Origin: Betaproteobacteria bacterium HGW-Betaproteobacteria-12
GTDB taxonomy: Bacteria; Pseudomonadota; Gammaproteobacteria; Burkholderiales; Rhodocyclaceae
Assembly (NCBI GenBank): GCA_002842345.1
Contig: PHCU01000005.1
Location: forward strand, 1-57,025
Direction of reading: 5' to 3'
DNA length: 57,025 nt
Shown piece after piece: positions 46,712 through 55,145 of the stretch (position 1 is its first letter; every line of letters begins with the position of its first letter). The position numbers were made by a program, and so were the translations under genes. The notes below the pieces were generated by a model. The model was given only the letters and a program-made list of their open reading frames with translations. It was not told the DNA's origin and did no database searches.

Positions 46712-46983
46712 CGCGCCACCTCCAGATCGCCGAAATAGCCGGCCGCGTCGTAATCGCCGTCGAGCGAGGCGGCCAGTGCCGCCAGCGCTTCCTCGATCAG
46801 TGCCAGCTGTTCCGGCTCGACCACTTCGCGGGCCAGGCCGAGCGAGGTCAGCACCCAGGTGCCGACCGGCTGCGGCCCGAGCAGCATCATGTTCACGCGT
46901 TCGCGCCGGTCGTCGCGGACCAGCCAGGCGAAGTCGCCTTCGCCTTCCCATTCGGCGACCTGCATCGGCACCGACAGGCACAT
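46708..46983 (-). CDS. hybG: HypC-family chaperone dedicated to the hyb hydrogenase (HybG/HupF-like)
   Basis: A 91-aa HypC-type protein beginning MCLSVPMQVAEWEGEGDFAWLV, with Cys2 retained and the VGTWVLTSLGLAREVVEPEQ region aligned to HypC's C-terminal half. It differs clearly from the other HypC at 45865. By position, between the protease hybD and hybE, it is likely the specific chaperone for HybC. Its start is one base from the hybD stop, so translation is coupled. Confidence 0.88.
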   Translation of the reverse strand: MCLSVPMQVAEWEGEGDFAWLVRDDRRERVNMMLLGPQPVGTWVLTSLGLAREVVEPEQLALIEEALAALAASLDGDYDAAGYFGDLEVAR

Positions 46984-47465
46984 CAGACGGGCACTCCGGG
47001 CCGCAGGCCGTGGCGGGCCAGTTCGGCCAGCGTCAGTTCGACCAGCTCCGGCAGGCGGGCGGCGACGGCCGGCGTCAGTTCCATGCCGAGCGCCAGCGAT
47101 TCCGGCTCGATGCCGACGATCACCGTCTCGCCCGGCGCGCGGCCGGTCAGTTCGAGGCTGGCCAGCACGTCGGCCAGGCCGATCTGGTGCGGCGACAGCT
47201 TGGTGCGGAAAAACACCGGTACCGCCGCGCCGCGCAGCACCACCGGCGTGCCGGGCGCCCGGCCGCCGCGCACGCAGTCGACGACCACCAGCAGGTCGAG
47301 GCCTTCCAACTGATCGAGCATTTCCATGCCGCAGGTGCCGCCGTCGATCAGCTCAAGGTCCTCCGGCCAGCCGCCGGCGGCGGCCAGCGCCTCGACGACG
47401 CGCACGCCGACCCCCTCGTCGGAGAGCAGGATATTGCCGATGCCGAGCACTACGTTTTTAGTCAT
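46983..47465 (-). CDS. hybD: Hydrogenase maturation endopeptidase HybD/HupD
   Basis: A 160-aa M52 protease that removes the C-terminal peptide from the nickel-loaded large subunit. The N-terminus VVLGIGNILLSDEGVGVRVVEAL contains Glu17; Asp63 (VVDCV) and His93 (SPHQIGL) complete the nickel-sensing ligands known from E. coli HybD (Glu16, Asp62, His93). The start codon follows directly on NNNCTAA heptamer repeats without a Shine-Dalgarno. It is separated from hybC by 85 bp that also hold a terminator-like hairpin. Confidence 0.95.
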   Translation of the reverse strand: MTKNVVLGIGNILLSDEGVGVRVVEALAAAGGWPEDLELIDGGTCGMEMLDQLEGLDLLVVVDCVRGGRAPGTPVVLRGAAVPVFFRTKLSPHQIGLADVLASLELTGRAPGETVIVGIEPESLALGMELTPAVAARLPELVELTLAELARHGLRPGVPV

Positions 47466-47492
47466 TAGCTATTAGCTGCTAGATGTTAGTTA
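47465..47492 (-). repeat. Heptanucleotide repeats immediately before hybD
   Basis: On the minus strand four 7-bp units run into the start codon: TAACTAA, CATCTAG, CAGCTAA and TAGCTAA, the last base being the A of the hybD ATG. Two units are identical to units before apaH (14829-14856). No Shine-Dalgarno is visible. Confidence 0.72.
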
Positions 47493-47497
47493 AGAGC

Positions 47498-47526
47498 AAA
47501 GCTGGGGCGGAATCAGCCGCCCCAGC
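47498..47526 (-). terminator. Terminator-like hairpin after hybC
   Basis: GCTGGGGCGG (47501-47510) and CCGCCCCAGC (47517-47526) form a perfect 10-bp stem with a 6-nt loop, 25 bp after the hybC stop. On the minus strand it is followed by TTTGCTCTT, a moderate T-rich tract. It may reduce expression of hybD and later genes relative to the structural genes or protect the hybC 3' end. Confidence 0.7.
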
Positions 47527-47550
47527 CCACTCGATCCTGGATCCTCGATC

Positions 47551-49272
47551 CTAACAGCTCCCAGCCGCCGTTACCGTCACCACCGGCCGCTGTTCCTCGT
47601 CGACGACATGCACGGCGCAGGCCAGGCAGGGGTCGAAGGAATGCACGGTGCGCAGCACTTCCAGCGGCTTTTCCGGGTCGGCCACCGGGTTGTCGAGCAG
47701 GCAGGCCTCGTAGGCGCCGGGCTGGTCCTTTTCGTTCCTCGGCGCGGCGTTCCAGGTGGTGGGGACGACGCACTGGTAGTTGGCGATCTTGCCCGAGTCG
47801 ATGACCACCCAGTGCGACAGCACGCCGCGCGGCGCTTCGTGGAAGCCGACGCCCATCTGCTCGCCCTTGGGAAAGACCGGCTTGTTGAAGGTGGTCAGGT
47901 CGCCCTTGGCCATGTTGGTCACCAGCAGGTCCCACTGCTTCAACATTTCGTCCGACTGCACGGCGCAGCCGACGGCGCGCGCCGCGTGGCGGCCGATGGT
48001 CGAATGCATGGCTTCCAGGCCAACCGGCGTGCCGGCGATCGAGGACACCAGATCGAGCGCCGTGGTCGCATATTTCTTGGTCGGCTCGTGGCCGGCGGCC
48101 AGCATGTTCAGCACGCGGGCCAGCGGGCCGACCTGCATCGGCTTGCCGTAGAAGGTCGGCGACTTCAGCCAGCTGTATTTTCCATCGTCCTGGAAGTCGG
48201 TGTAGTTCGGCGTCGTTTCGCCCTTGTACGGGTGCAGCGACTGGTTGTTGCCGGCCTTGTAGTCGTACCAGGAATGCTTGACCGCCTCGCTGACGCCGTC
48301 GACGAAGTACTGGTCGCCGAAAGTCTTGATCGGCTTGAAGCTGTCCAGCTTGCCACCTTCGATGTAGCCGCCGGGCAGCGCGAAAGTCGTGCCCTTGCCG
48401 TCGAGTGGGATGTCCGGCACGCACAGGTAGTCGGTGATGCCACGGCCGACCTTGGTCCAGTCGGCGTAGAAGGCGCCGATGGCGGCGACGTCGACCAGAT
48501 AGACGTTCTTGACGAAGTCGTCGAGTTTCAGCATCCATTCCTTGACAGCCAGCAGGCGCTCGACGGTCAGCACCGACTGCGTGTCCAGCGACAGCGGGTT
48601 GGCGACGCCGCCGACGGCGACGTTCTGGATGTGCGGTGACTTGGAGCCGAGGATGGCGACGACCTTGTTGGCGTAGCGCTGCACTTCCAGCGCCTGCAGG
48701 TAATGCACGACGGCCAGCAGGTTCACTTCCGGCGTCAGCTTCATCGCCGGGTGGCCCCAGTAGCCGTTGGTGAAAATGCCGAGCTGGCCGGTGCCGACGA
48801 AGCCCTTGAGCTTTTCCTGCACCTTCCTGAACTCGGCCTTGCTGTTGCCGTTCCAGTTCGACAGGCTCTGCGCCAGTTCGGCCGACTTGTCCGGATCGGC
48901 CTTCAGCGCCGAGACCACATCCACCCAGTCGAGCGCCGACAGGTGGTAGAAATGCACGATGTGGTCATGGATGGCGTGGGCCAGCATGATCATGTTGCGG
49001 ATGTACTGGGCGTTGACCGGGATCTCCAGCTGCAGCGCGTTCTCCACCGCACGCACCGAGGCCATCGCATGCACCGTGGTGCACACGCCGCAGATGCGCT
49101 GGGTGATCGCCCAGGCGTCGCGCGGATCGCGGCCGATCAGGATGTTCTCGACGCCGCGCCACATCTGGCCGGAAGCCCAGGCCTTCTTGACGCGGCCGCC
49201 GTCGACCTCGACGTCGACGCGCAGATGGCCCTCGATGCGGGTGACCGGGTCGATGGTGACTCGTTTGGACAT
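47551..49272 (-). CDS. hybC: [NiFe]-hydrogenase large subunit HybC
   Basis: A 573-aa catalytic subunit. The N-terminal motif is ITQRICGVCTTVHAMASVRAVE and the C-terminal ligand motif DPCLACAVH, followed by an 18-residue extension (VVDEEQRPVVTVTAAGSC) that HybD would remove. The start at 49272 (MSKRVTIDPVTRIEGHLRVDVEVDGG) has TAAGGAG upstream; the open frame beyond is a shadow of hybB. It is exported with HybO by the Tat system and oxidises H2 in the periplasm. The order hybO-A-B-C follows E. coli hydrogenase-2. Confidence 0.97.
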   Translation of the reverse strand: MSKRVTIDPVTRIEGHLRVDVEVDGGRVKKAWASGQMWRGVENILIGRDPRDAWAITQRICGVCTTVHAMASVRAVENALQLEIPVNAQYIRNMIMLAHAIHDHIVHFYHLSALDWVDVVSALKADPDKSAELAQSLSNWNGNSKAEFRKVQEKLKGFVGTGQLGIFTNGYWGHPAMKLTPEVNLLAVVHYLQALEVQRYANKVVAILGSKSPHIQNVAVGGVANPLSLDTQSVLTVERLLAVKEWMLKLDDFVKNVYLVDVAAIGAFYADWTKVGRGITDYLCVPDIPLDGKGTTFALPGGYIEGGKLDSFKPIKTFGDQYFVDGVSEAVKHSWYDYKAGNNQSLHPYKGETTPNYTDFQDDGKYSWLKSPTFYGKPMQVGPLARVLNMLAAGHEPTKKYATTALDLVSSIAGTPVGLEAMHSTIGRHAARAVGCAVQSDEMLKQWDLLVTNMAKGDLTTFNKPVFPKGEQMGVGFHEAPRGVLSHWVVIDSGKIANYQCVVPTTWNAAPRNEKDQPGAYEACLLDNPVADPEKPLEVLRTVHSFDPCLACAVHVVDEEQRPVVTVTAAGSC

Positions 49273-49295
49273 GTTGTTCTCCTTATCCCTGGAAT

Positions 49296-50450
49296 TCAGT
49301 GAGCGGCTTCTTCGCGCGGCAGCACGGGGAAGCGGCGGGTGATGATGATGTAGGCCAGCACCTCGATGGCGAACATGCCGAAGGTGACCAGCAGTTCGGC
49401 GATCGACGGGAAGTAGTTCCAGCCGGGACCGGTGTCGTAGCCGATCAGGAAGCCGTTGAGGCGCAGGAAGATCCCGCCGAGCATGATGGCGACGCCGGCG
49501 ACGAACAGCCGGGCCGGGTTGCGGCGGGCGGCGGCCGTGCCGATCAGCAGGAAAGGCGCGGCGAACAGCAGCATCTCCAGCCAGAACACGAAGGCCTCCA
49601 GCGTCGGCGCGAAGGCGTGGCCGAGCGCCCCGCGCAGCACCAGGTCGCCAAGGCGCACGGCGAGGAACACCGCCAGCGTGCCCAGCATCACCTTCGCCAT
49701 CGGCTGCAGCAGGTGGCTCTCGATCTGCCGGCGGTAGGCCGAGGCGGCGACGCAGGACTCGAACAGCACGATGCCGTAGCCGATGGTGATCGCGCTCAAC
49801 AGGTAGAGCAGCGGCACCACCGGCGTCTGCCACAGCGGATTGACCTGCGTCCCCATGACCACCAGCAGCGTGCCCAGCGAGGACTGGTGCATCATCGGCA
49901 GCAGCGTGCCGAGCGCGATGACGAAGAACAGCACCTTGTTCAGCTTCTTCTTGGCGTCGCGCAGGCCGAATTTTTCGAGGAACACCGGCGAAAACTCCAG
50001 CCACATGACGATGATGTAGGCGCTGATGCACAGCGCCACCTCGAACATCACCGAGTTGGGATTGCTGTAGGTCGGCCAGAAGATGTGCCAGAAGTTCCAC
50101 CAGCGGCCGAGGTCGAAGATGACCCCGACGCCGGCCAGCGTGTAGCCGAACAGGCTGGCCAGCAGCGCCGGGCGGACCAGCGGGTGGTACTGCCCCTTGT
50201 TGAAGATGTACACCAGCATCGCCACCGAGAAGCCGCCGCAGGCGAAGGCCGAGCCGATGACCACATCGACCACCACCCAGATGCCCCAGGGATAGCCGTC
50301 GTTGAGATTGGTCACCGCCCCCAGGCCGAACAGGAAGCGGGTGACCAGGATCGCCACCATGATGGCGATCAGGACGCCGCAGATGAAGGTCGCGGTATTG
50401 AACAGGCGGCCACCGACCGGCGCCGGCTGTGCGTGTTGCTGGGCGCTCAT
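49296..50450 (-). CDS. hybB: Hydrogenase-2 integral membrane subunit HybB
   Basis: A 384-aa NrfD/PsrC-type membrane protein with about ten hydrophobic helices (for example FICGVLIAIMVAILVTRFLFGLGAV and HQSSLGTLLVVMGTQVNPLWQTPVVPLLYLLSA). It connects the periplasmic HybOC-HybA unit to the quinone pool. It has no heme-binding cytochrome b pattern of the HupC/HoxZ type, which places the enzyme in the Hyb group. It lies one base after hybA and 23 bp before hybC. Confidence 0.95.
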   Translation of the reverse strand: MSAQQHAQPAPVGGRLFNTATFICGVLIAIMVAILVTRFLFGLGAVTNLNDGYPWGIWVVVDVVIGSAFACGGFSVAMLVYIFNKGQYHPLVRPALLASLFGYTLAGVGVIFDLGRWWNFWHIFWPTYSNPNSVMFEVALCISAYIIVMWLEFSPVFLEKFGLRDAKKKLNKVLFFVIALGTLLPMMHQSSLGTLLVVMGTQVNPLWQTPVVPLLYLLSAITIGYGIVLFESCVAASAYRRQIESHLLQPMAKVMLGTLAVFLAVRLGDLVLRGALGHAFAPTLEAFVFWLEMLLFAAPFLLIGTAAARRNPARLFVAGVAIMLGGIFLRLNGFLIGYDTGPGWNYFPSIAELLVTFGMFAIEVLAYIIITRRFPVLPREEAAH

Positions 50451-50451
50451 G

Positions 50452-51471
50452 TCACTGCCCTCCCTTTTCGCTATCGTCGTCCGCCACCACGTTACGGCGG
50501 GCGACGAAGGTCAGCGCGCCGAGTACCGCCAGCGGCATCAGCAGGCCGCCGTACAGCGTGTGCTGGATGGTTTCCGAAGTCGCCGCCGACGAGCGCGGCG
50601 GCAGGTCGGGCATGCCGACCTTCTCGAACGGCACCGCCGACAGCTTGAGCACCTGGGTGCCGCCGTACTCGGTCTCGCCATAAACATGGCGCACGTAGTC
50701 GCCGACCTGGGCCTCGTACTGCTGGTCGCGCGGCGCCTTCCAATGCGCGGCCTGCTCGGCCGTTTCGCCGGGCGCCGGCAGGCGGCCACGCGGCATCATC
50801 GTCCACTTACCAGGCTGCAGGTTGAGCCGGCGCTTGGCCTCGGCCAGCAGATCCTCGGTACGACCGAACAGCGTGGCGCCGGTCGGGCAGACCTCGGCGC
50901 AGGCCGAGTAATGACCCTCGTCGTGGCGGTGGCGGCACAACTCGCACTTGCCGATCTGGCCGGTCGGCGAGTCGTACTGGTACTTGGGAATGCCGAACGG
51001 GCAGGCGGCGACGCAGTAGCGGCAGCCGATGCAGGCATCCGGGTCGTAGCCGACGACGCCGGTGAGCGGATCCTTGAACATCGCCGTGACCGGACAGGCC
51101 GAGACGCAGGACGGGTCGGCGCAGTGCATGCACGAGGTCTTCATGAAGGCGAAGCCGTTGTCTTCGGCGTCCTTCGTCGTCATCGTGCCGTGGCGGTACA
51201 TCTTGATCAGGTTGAAGGTATGGCCCGAGGTGTCCAGCGGCGTATCCCACAGCTTGTCGAGGGCGTTGAACTCGGCCGGATTGTCGTTGGCCTGCTTGCA
51301 GGCGGCGACGCAGGCCTGGCAACCGACGCACAGCGTTGCGTCGTAGAGCAGGCCGAGCGCCTCCGGCGGTCGCTGCAGCGTATCACGGGCGACCGCCGGA
51401 GTCGGCACGACGGTGGCTGCCACGGCCCCCCCGGCCAGGCAGCCCCGCAGGAAATCGCGTCTCGTGGCCAT
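50452..51471 (-). CDS. hybA: Hydrogenase-2 ferredoxin-type electron transfer subunit HybA
   Basis: A 339-aa periplasmic iron-sulfur protein. A Tat signal (TRRDFLRGCLAGGAVAA) is followed by four cluster motifs: CVGCQACVAAC, CMHCADPSCVSACP, CIGCRYCVAACPFGIP and CELCRHRHDEGHYSACAEVCP. A C-terminal hydrophobic segment (LLMPLAVLGALTFVA) anchors it in the membrane. It passes electrons from HybO to HybB. It is adjacent to hybO (1-bp gap) and hybB. Confidence 0.95.
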   Translation of the reverse strand: MATRRDFLRGCLAGGAVAATVVPTPAVARDTLQRPPEALGLLYDATLCVGCQACVAACKQANDNPAEFNALDKLWDTPLDTSGHTFNLIKMYRHGTMTTKDAEDNGFAFMKTSCMHCADPSCVSACPVTAMFKDPLTGVVGYDPDACIGCRYCVAACPFGIPKYQYDSPTGQIGKCELCRHRHDEGHYSACAEVCPTGATLFGRTEDLLAEAKRRLNLQPGKWTMMPRGRLPAPGETAEQAAHWKAPRDQQYEAQVGDYVRHVYGETEYGGTQVLKLSAVPFEKVGMPDLPPRSSAATSETIQHTLYGGLLMPLAVLGALTFVARRNVVADDDSEKGGQ

Positions 51472-51472
51472 C

Positions 51473-52657
51473 TCAGACCTCCGTCGATTGGTTGGCCTTG
51501 GCGCCGTCCTGCTTCGCCTTTTCCAGTTCCTCGGCCTGGTGCGACAGGCCCAGGTTGCGCGTCAGCATCGCCCCGGCCCCGGCCGCCGCGCCGGCTACCG
51601 CGGCCAGCAGTGCAGCCGCGCCGAGACTGGCGCCGACGCCCTTGTCCTCGACGATGCGCGGCAGGAAGGCGGAGGGCTCGATGTTCTTCAACTTGGCCAG
51701 CGAGTGGATCGGCTTCTGGAAACCGACGCCCTGCTCGGTGCAGCCGATGCACGGATGGCCGCAGGCCACCGGCCAGGTGCCGGCGCCGGCGTCGCCGAAC
51801 AGGATCACCGAGCAGTTGGCATAGGTTTCCGGCCCCTTGCAGCCGAGCTTGTACAGGCAATAGCCCTGGCGGTGGCCGGCATCGCCGAACTCCATCGCGA
51901 AACGGCCGGCGTCGAAATGGGCGCGACGCTCGCAGTTCTCGTGGATCAACCGCGAGTAGGCGAACTTCGGCCGGCCCAGGTGATCGACTTCGGGCAGCTT
52001 GCCGAAGGTCAGAAAATGCACCACCGTGGTCAGGAAGTTGTACGGGTTGGGCGGGCAGCCGGGAATGGTCACCACCGGCTTGCCGAGCACTTCGGCGACG
52101 CCTTTGGCCCCGGTCGGGTTGGGATCGGTCGAGGGCATGCCGCCCCACGAGGCGCAGGAGCCGATGGCGATCACCGCCGCCGCATCGGCGGCGCATTCGC
52201 GGGCCAGCTCGATCGCCGTCTTGCCGCCGATCTTGCAGTAGATACCGTTGTCGCGGGTCGGAATGGCGCCTTCGATGACCAGGATGTACTGACCCTTGTT
52301 CTCGGCCATCGCCGTGTGGCGGGCGGCTTCGACCTGGTGGCCGGCGGCGGCGAACAACGTCTCGTGGTAATCGAGCGAGATGACGTCGAGGATCAGCTTC
52401 TCCAGCGTCGGATGTTCGGCGCGCAGCATCGATTCGGTGCACCCGGTGCATTCCTGGAAATGCAGCCAGATCACGCTCGGCCGCTTCTTGGTCGCCACCG
52501 CTTCGGCGACGGCGGCGTCAGCCCCTTGCGGCAGGCCCAGCGTGGTCGCCAGGGCGGCGCAGAATTGCAGGAATTCGCGGCGCGTCATCGACAGCCGCTC
52601 GGCGGCGGCGGAAATTTTTTCGTCGCGATCGAGCGCGATCAGATTGGTATTGGCCAT
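51473..52657 (-). CDS. hybO: [NiFe]-hydrogenase small subunit HybO
   Basis: A 394-aa iron-sulfur subunit with a Tat signal (MTRREFLQFCAALATTLGLP, after a 23-residue N-terminal extension) and a C-terminal anchor helix (GASLGAAALLAAVAGAAAGAGAML). Cluster cysteines are in ECTGCTES, IGSCASWGG, PGCPPNPYN, CLYKLGCKG and GHPCIGCTEQG. The proximal motif is CTGC, not the CTCC of oxygen-tolerant membrane-bound hydrogenases, so the enzyme should be oxygen-sensitive. A sigma-54-like promoter lies 81 bp upstream; AGGGGAGG precedes the start codon. Confidence 0.96.
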   Translation of the reverse strand: MANTNLIALDRDEKISAAAERLSMTRREFLQFCAALATTLGLPQGADAAVAEAVATKKRPSVIWLHFQECTGCTESMLRAEHPTLEKLILDVISLDYHETLFAAAGHQVEAARHTAMAENKGQYILVIEGAIPTRDNGIYCKIGGKTAIELARECAADAAAVIAIGSCASWGGMPSTDPNPTGAKGVAEVLGKPVVTIPGCPPNPYNFLTTVVHFLTFGKLPEVDHLGRPKFAYSRLIHENCERRAHFDAGRFAMEFGDAGHRQGYCLYKLGCKGPETYANCSVILFGDAGAGTWPVACGHPCIGCTEQGVGFQKPIHSLAKLKNIEPSAFLPRIVEDKGVGASLGAAALLAAVAGAAAGAGAMLTRNLGLSHQAEELEKAKQDGAKANQSTEV

Positions 52658-52737
52658 GATCCTCCCCTCTTGATGAATGTCGGCAAGCGGCCGACCAAGC
52701 GTCTCTATTGGGGATCTGGCGTTGTGGGGGGGCTTTC

Positions 52738-52753
52738 AGCAAATAGCGTGCTA
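52738..52753 (-). promoter_or_regulatory. Probable sigma-54 promoter of the hybOABC operon
   Basis: On the minus strand TAGCACGCTATTTGCT matches TGGCACG-N4-TTGCW at 11 of 12 defined positions; the mismatch is in the first G of the -24 GG pair. It predicts a transcript start near 52726 and a leader of about 70 nt. HoxA, a sigma-54 activator, is encoded in the same cluster. Confidence 0.65.
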
Positions 52754-52767
52754 GAAAACTAACTGCT

Positions 52768-52826
52768 TTGAATTCAATGGTCTGACCAGAAGGATTAATT
52801 CCTTCGTGTGGAAACATCGCTTCCAC
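52768..52826. promoter_or_regulatory. Cluster of palindromes upstream of the hybO promoter
   Basis: Four inverted repeats follow one another: TTGAATTCAA (52768-52777), TCTGACCAGA (52781-52790), GAAGGA-N5-TCCTTC (52789-52805) and GTGGAA-N7-TTCCAC (52808-52826). They lie 15-90 bp upstream of the sigma-54-like promoter, between hypF and hybO. One or more may be enhancer sites for HoxA or another regulator. Confidence 0.5.
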
Positions 52827-52859
52827 TGTGTCCACTTTTCCGCAAAGCCGGTTTTCGCT

Positions 52860-55145
52860 TCAGCCCGCCGCCTGCAGATGACAGCGGCCGATCCAGGCCT
52901 GGCCGAGGGCCAGGCCGCCGTCATTGGGTGGTGCTTGCCGCGCTTCCAGCAATACGAGGCCGGCCGCCGCCAGATGATCGCGCAGGGCCGTCATCAACAC
53001 CACATTCAGCGCGCAGCCGCCGGCGACGGCAACGGTCGCCAGCTGCTCGCGCTGCGCCGCGGCGACGATCCACTCGGCCAGCCCGGCGGCGACCGTGGCA
53101 TGGAACAGTGCGGCGCCAAAAGCCGGCTCGCGACAATTGAGTAGCGCCGGCACCAGCGGCGACAGGTCGAGTAACTGGCCGTCGGCGGCCACCTGGTACC
53201 CGCCGACCAGCGCCTCGACCGGGCCGTGGGTGGCGGCCAGACCTTCCAGCTCCATCGCCGCCTGGCCTTCATACTGCATTTCGGCACGCCGGCCGAGCAG
53301 GCCGGCGGCGGCGTCGAACCAGCGGCCGAGGCTACTGGTCGGCGGGCAGCGCAGGTTGCGGGCGAGCATGGTCAGCAACGGCCCGGCTTCGTGTTGCGGA
53401 TAGTGCTGTAGCAGCCAGCCGCCGACCCGGTAGCCGAGGCCGGCGGCATGCAACGCCGCCACCGCCATACGCCAGGGTTCGCGCGCGGCGCGGTCGCCGC
53501 CGGGCAGTTGCAGGGTCTGCAGGTGGCCCAGGCGGGTGCAGGCGGCGCCGTCGACGCGCAGCAGTTCGCCGCCCCACAGGCCACCGTCCTGCCCGAGACC
53601 GACGCCGTCGATGGCCAGCCCGAGCAGCGGTTCGTCGATGCAGTGCTCGGCAGCGACGGCGGCGATATGCGCATGGTGATGGCCGACGGCCAGCGCCGGC
53701 ACGCCGAGTTCGCCGGCCAGGCGCTGCGCCAGATGAGTGGACGGGTAATCCGGATGCAGGTCGTGCACGATCAGTTCGGGGCGCGCCGCCAGGATTGTCG
53801 GCAGATGCGCCGCCATCTCCTCGAGAAAGCCGATGGCGGCGACGTTGTCGAGGCTGCCGATGTGCTGCGACAGCCAGGCGGCCTCGCCCTGCGCCAGGCA
53901 CAGGGTGTTCTTCAGGAATCCGCCGAGGGCCAGCACGCAAGGACCGTCGCCAGCCAGCGGGATCGGCAGCGGCACGTAACCGCGAGCACGGCGGATCAAG
54001 GTCGGTCCGGGGCGAACGACCGAATCGTCACAGCGGACGACGATGTCGCGGTCGTGCACCAAGTAGGCATCGGCAATGCCGGCCAGGCGCGCCAGCGCTT
54101 CGTCGTTACCGATCACCAGCGGCTCGCCGTGCGGGTTGGCGCTGGTCATCACCAGCAGCAGTGGACTCTCGTCAGCGAGCCAGACGGTGCCGGCCGGGCG
54201 GCCGACGGCTTCGTGCCACAGCAGCAGGTGCAGCGGCGTCGCCGGCAGCATGGCGCCGAGCCAGGCCAGGCCGGGGGCGACGCCATGCAGCTCGGCCGCG
54301 CCTTTGGGACAGAGCACCACCGGCGCCGCCGTCGAACGCAGCAGCGCCTCGGCCTCGGCGTCGATCACTGCATGGCTAGCCAACGACAGCGGATTCAGAC
54401 CCATCACCGCAAACGGCTTGGCCTCGCGCTGCTTGCGCGCGCGCAACTCTGCCACCGCCGCCGCATTGCGCGCATCGCAGGCGAGATGGAAACCGCCCAG
54501 CCCCTTGATGGCCACGATGCGGCCCGCCTGCAACAGGCCCAGCGTCACGGCCAGCGGATCGCCGGCCAGCGGCTGGCCGCCGGGGTCGAGCAGACGCATT
54601 TGCGGCCCGCAGTCCGGGCAGCAGGTGGTCTCGGCATGAAAGCGGCGGTCTGCAGGGGCAGTGTATTCGGCGGCGCACGGCGGACACAGCGGGAAGGCAC
54701 TCAGGCTGGTACGCGCCCGGTCATAGGGAATGCCGCGACTGACCGTGTAGCGCGGACCGCAATGGGTGCAGGTGGTGAATGCATAGCGCCAGCGGCGGCC
54801 GGCCGGATCGCAGAGGTCGGCGATGCAGTCGGGGCAGAGCGCCGCATCGGGACCGATGGCAGTACTGACCGCGCCGCTCAGGCTGTCGAGGATGGAAAAC
54901 CCGCGGTCAACGACAGCCTCGCCGACTTCCTCGACGATGGCATCGATACGCGCCAGCGGCGGCGCCTCCTTTGGCAGGCGGGCGAGGAATTCGCCCAGGC
55001 GCCCCCCGGCGACGGCGATGCTGACCCCGGCCCCGTCGTTGCGCACCCAGCCGTCGAGCCCCAGTTCGTTGGCCAGGCGCCAGACGAAAGGCCGGAAGCC
55101 GACGCCCTGGACCAGGCCGCGAACGCGCAGGTGCCGGCCGCTCAC
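52860..55145 (-). CDS. hypF: Carbamoyltransferase HypF
   Basis: A 761-aa multidomain protein that makes the carbamoyl adenylate used for the cyanide ligands. In order: an acylphosphatase domain ([32 protein letters not shown]), two zinc-finger pairs (CPDCIADLC to CTHCG, CPPC to CCPDCG), a YrdC-like domain ([18 protein letters not shown]) and a Kae1-like domain ([28 protein letters not shown]). Length and order are typical. It overlaps hypB by 4 bp. Its stop is followed by the 202-bp promoter region of hybO instead of hypC. Confidence 0.97.
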   Translation of the reverse strand: MSGRHLRVRGLVQGVGFRPFVWRLANELGLDGWVRNDGAGVSIAVAGGRLGEFLARLPKEAPPLARIDAIVEEVGEAVVDRGFSILDSLSGAVSTAIGPDAALCPDCIADLCDPAGRRWRYAFTTCTHCGPRYTVSRGIPYDRARTSLSAFPLCPPCAAEYTAPADRRFHAETTCCPDCGPQMRLLDPGGQPLAGDPLAVTLGLLQAGRIVAIKGLGGFHLACDARNAAAVAELRARKQREAKPFAVMGLNPLSLASHAVIDAEAEALLRSTAAPVVLCPKGAAELHGVAPGLAWLGAMLPATPLHLLLWHEAVGRPAGTVWLADESPLLLVMTSANPHGEPLVIGNDEALARLAGIADAYLVHDRDIVVRCDDSVVRPGPTLIRRARGYVPLPIPLAGDGPCVLALGGFLKNTLCLAQGEAAWLSQHIGSLDNVAAIGFLEEMAAHLPTILAARPELIVHDLHPDYPSTHLAQRLAGELGVPALAVGHHHAHIAAVAAEHCIDEPLLGLAIDGVGLGQDGGLWGGELLRVDGAACTRLGHLQTLQLPGGDRAAREPWRMAVAALHAAGLGYRVGGWLLQHYPQHEAGPLLTMLARNLRCPPTSSLGRWFDAAAGLLGRRAEMQYEGQAAMELEGLAATHGPVEALVGGYQVAADGQLLDLSPLVPALLNCREPAFGAALFHATVAAGLAEWIVAAAQREQLATVAVAGGCALNVVLMTALRDHLAAAGLVLLEARQAPPNDGGLALGQAWIGRCHLQAAG

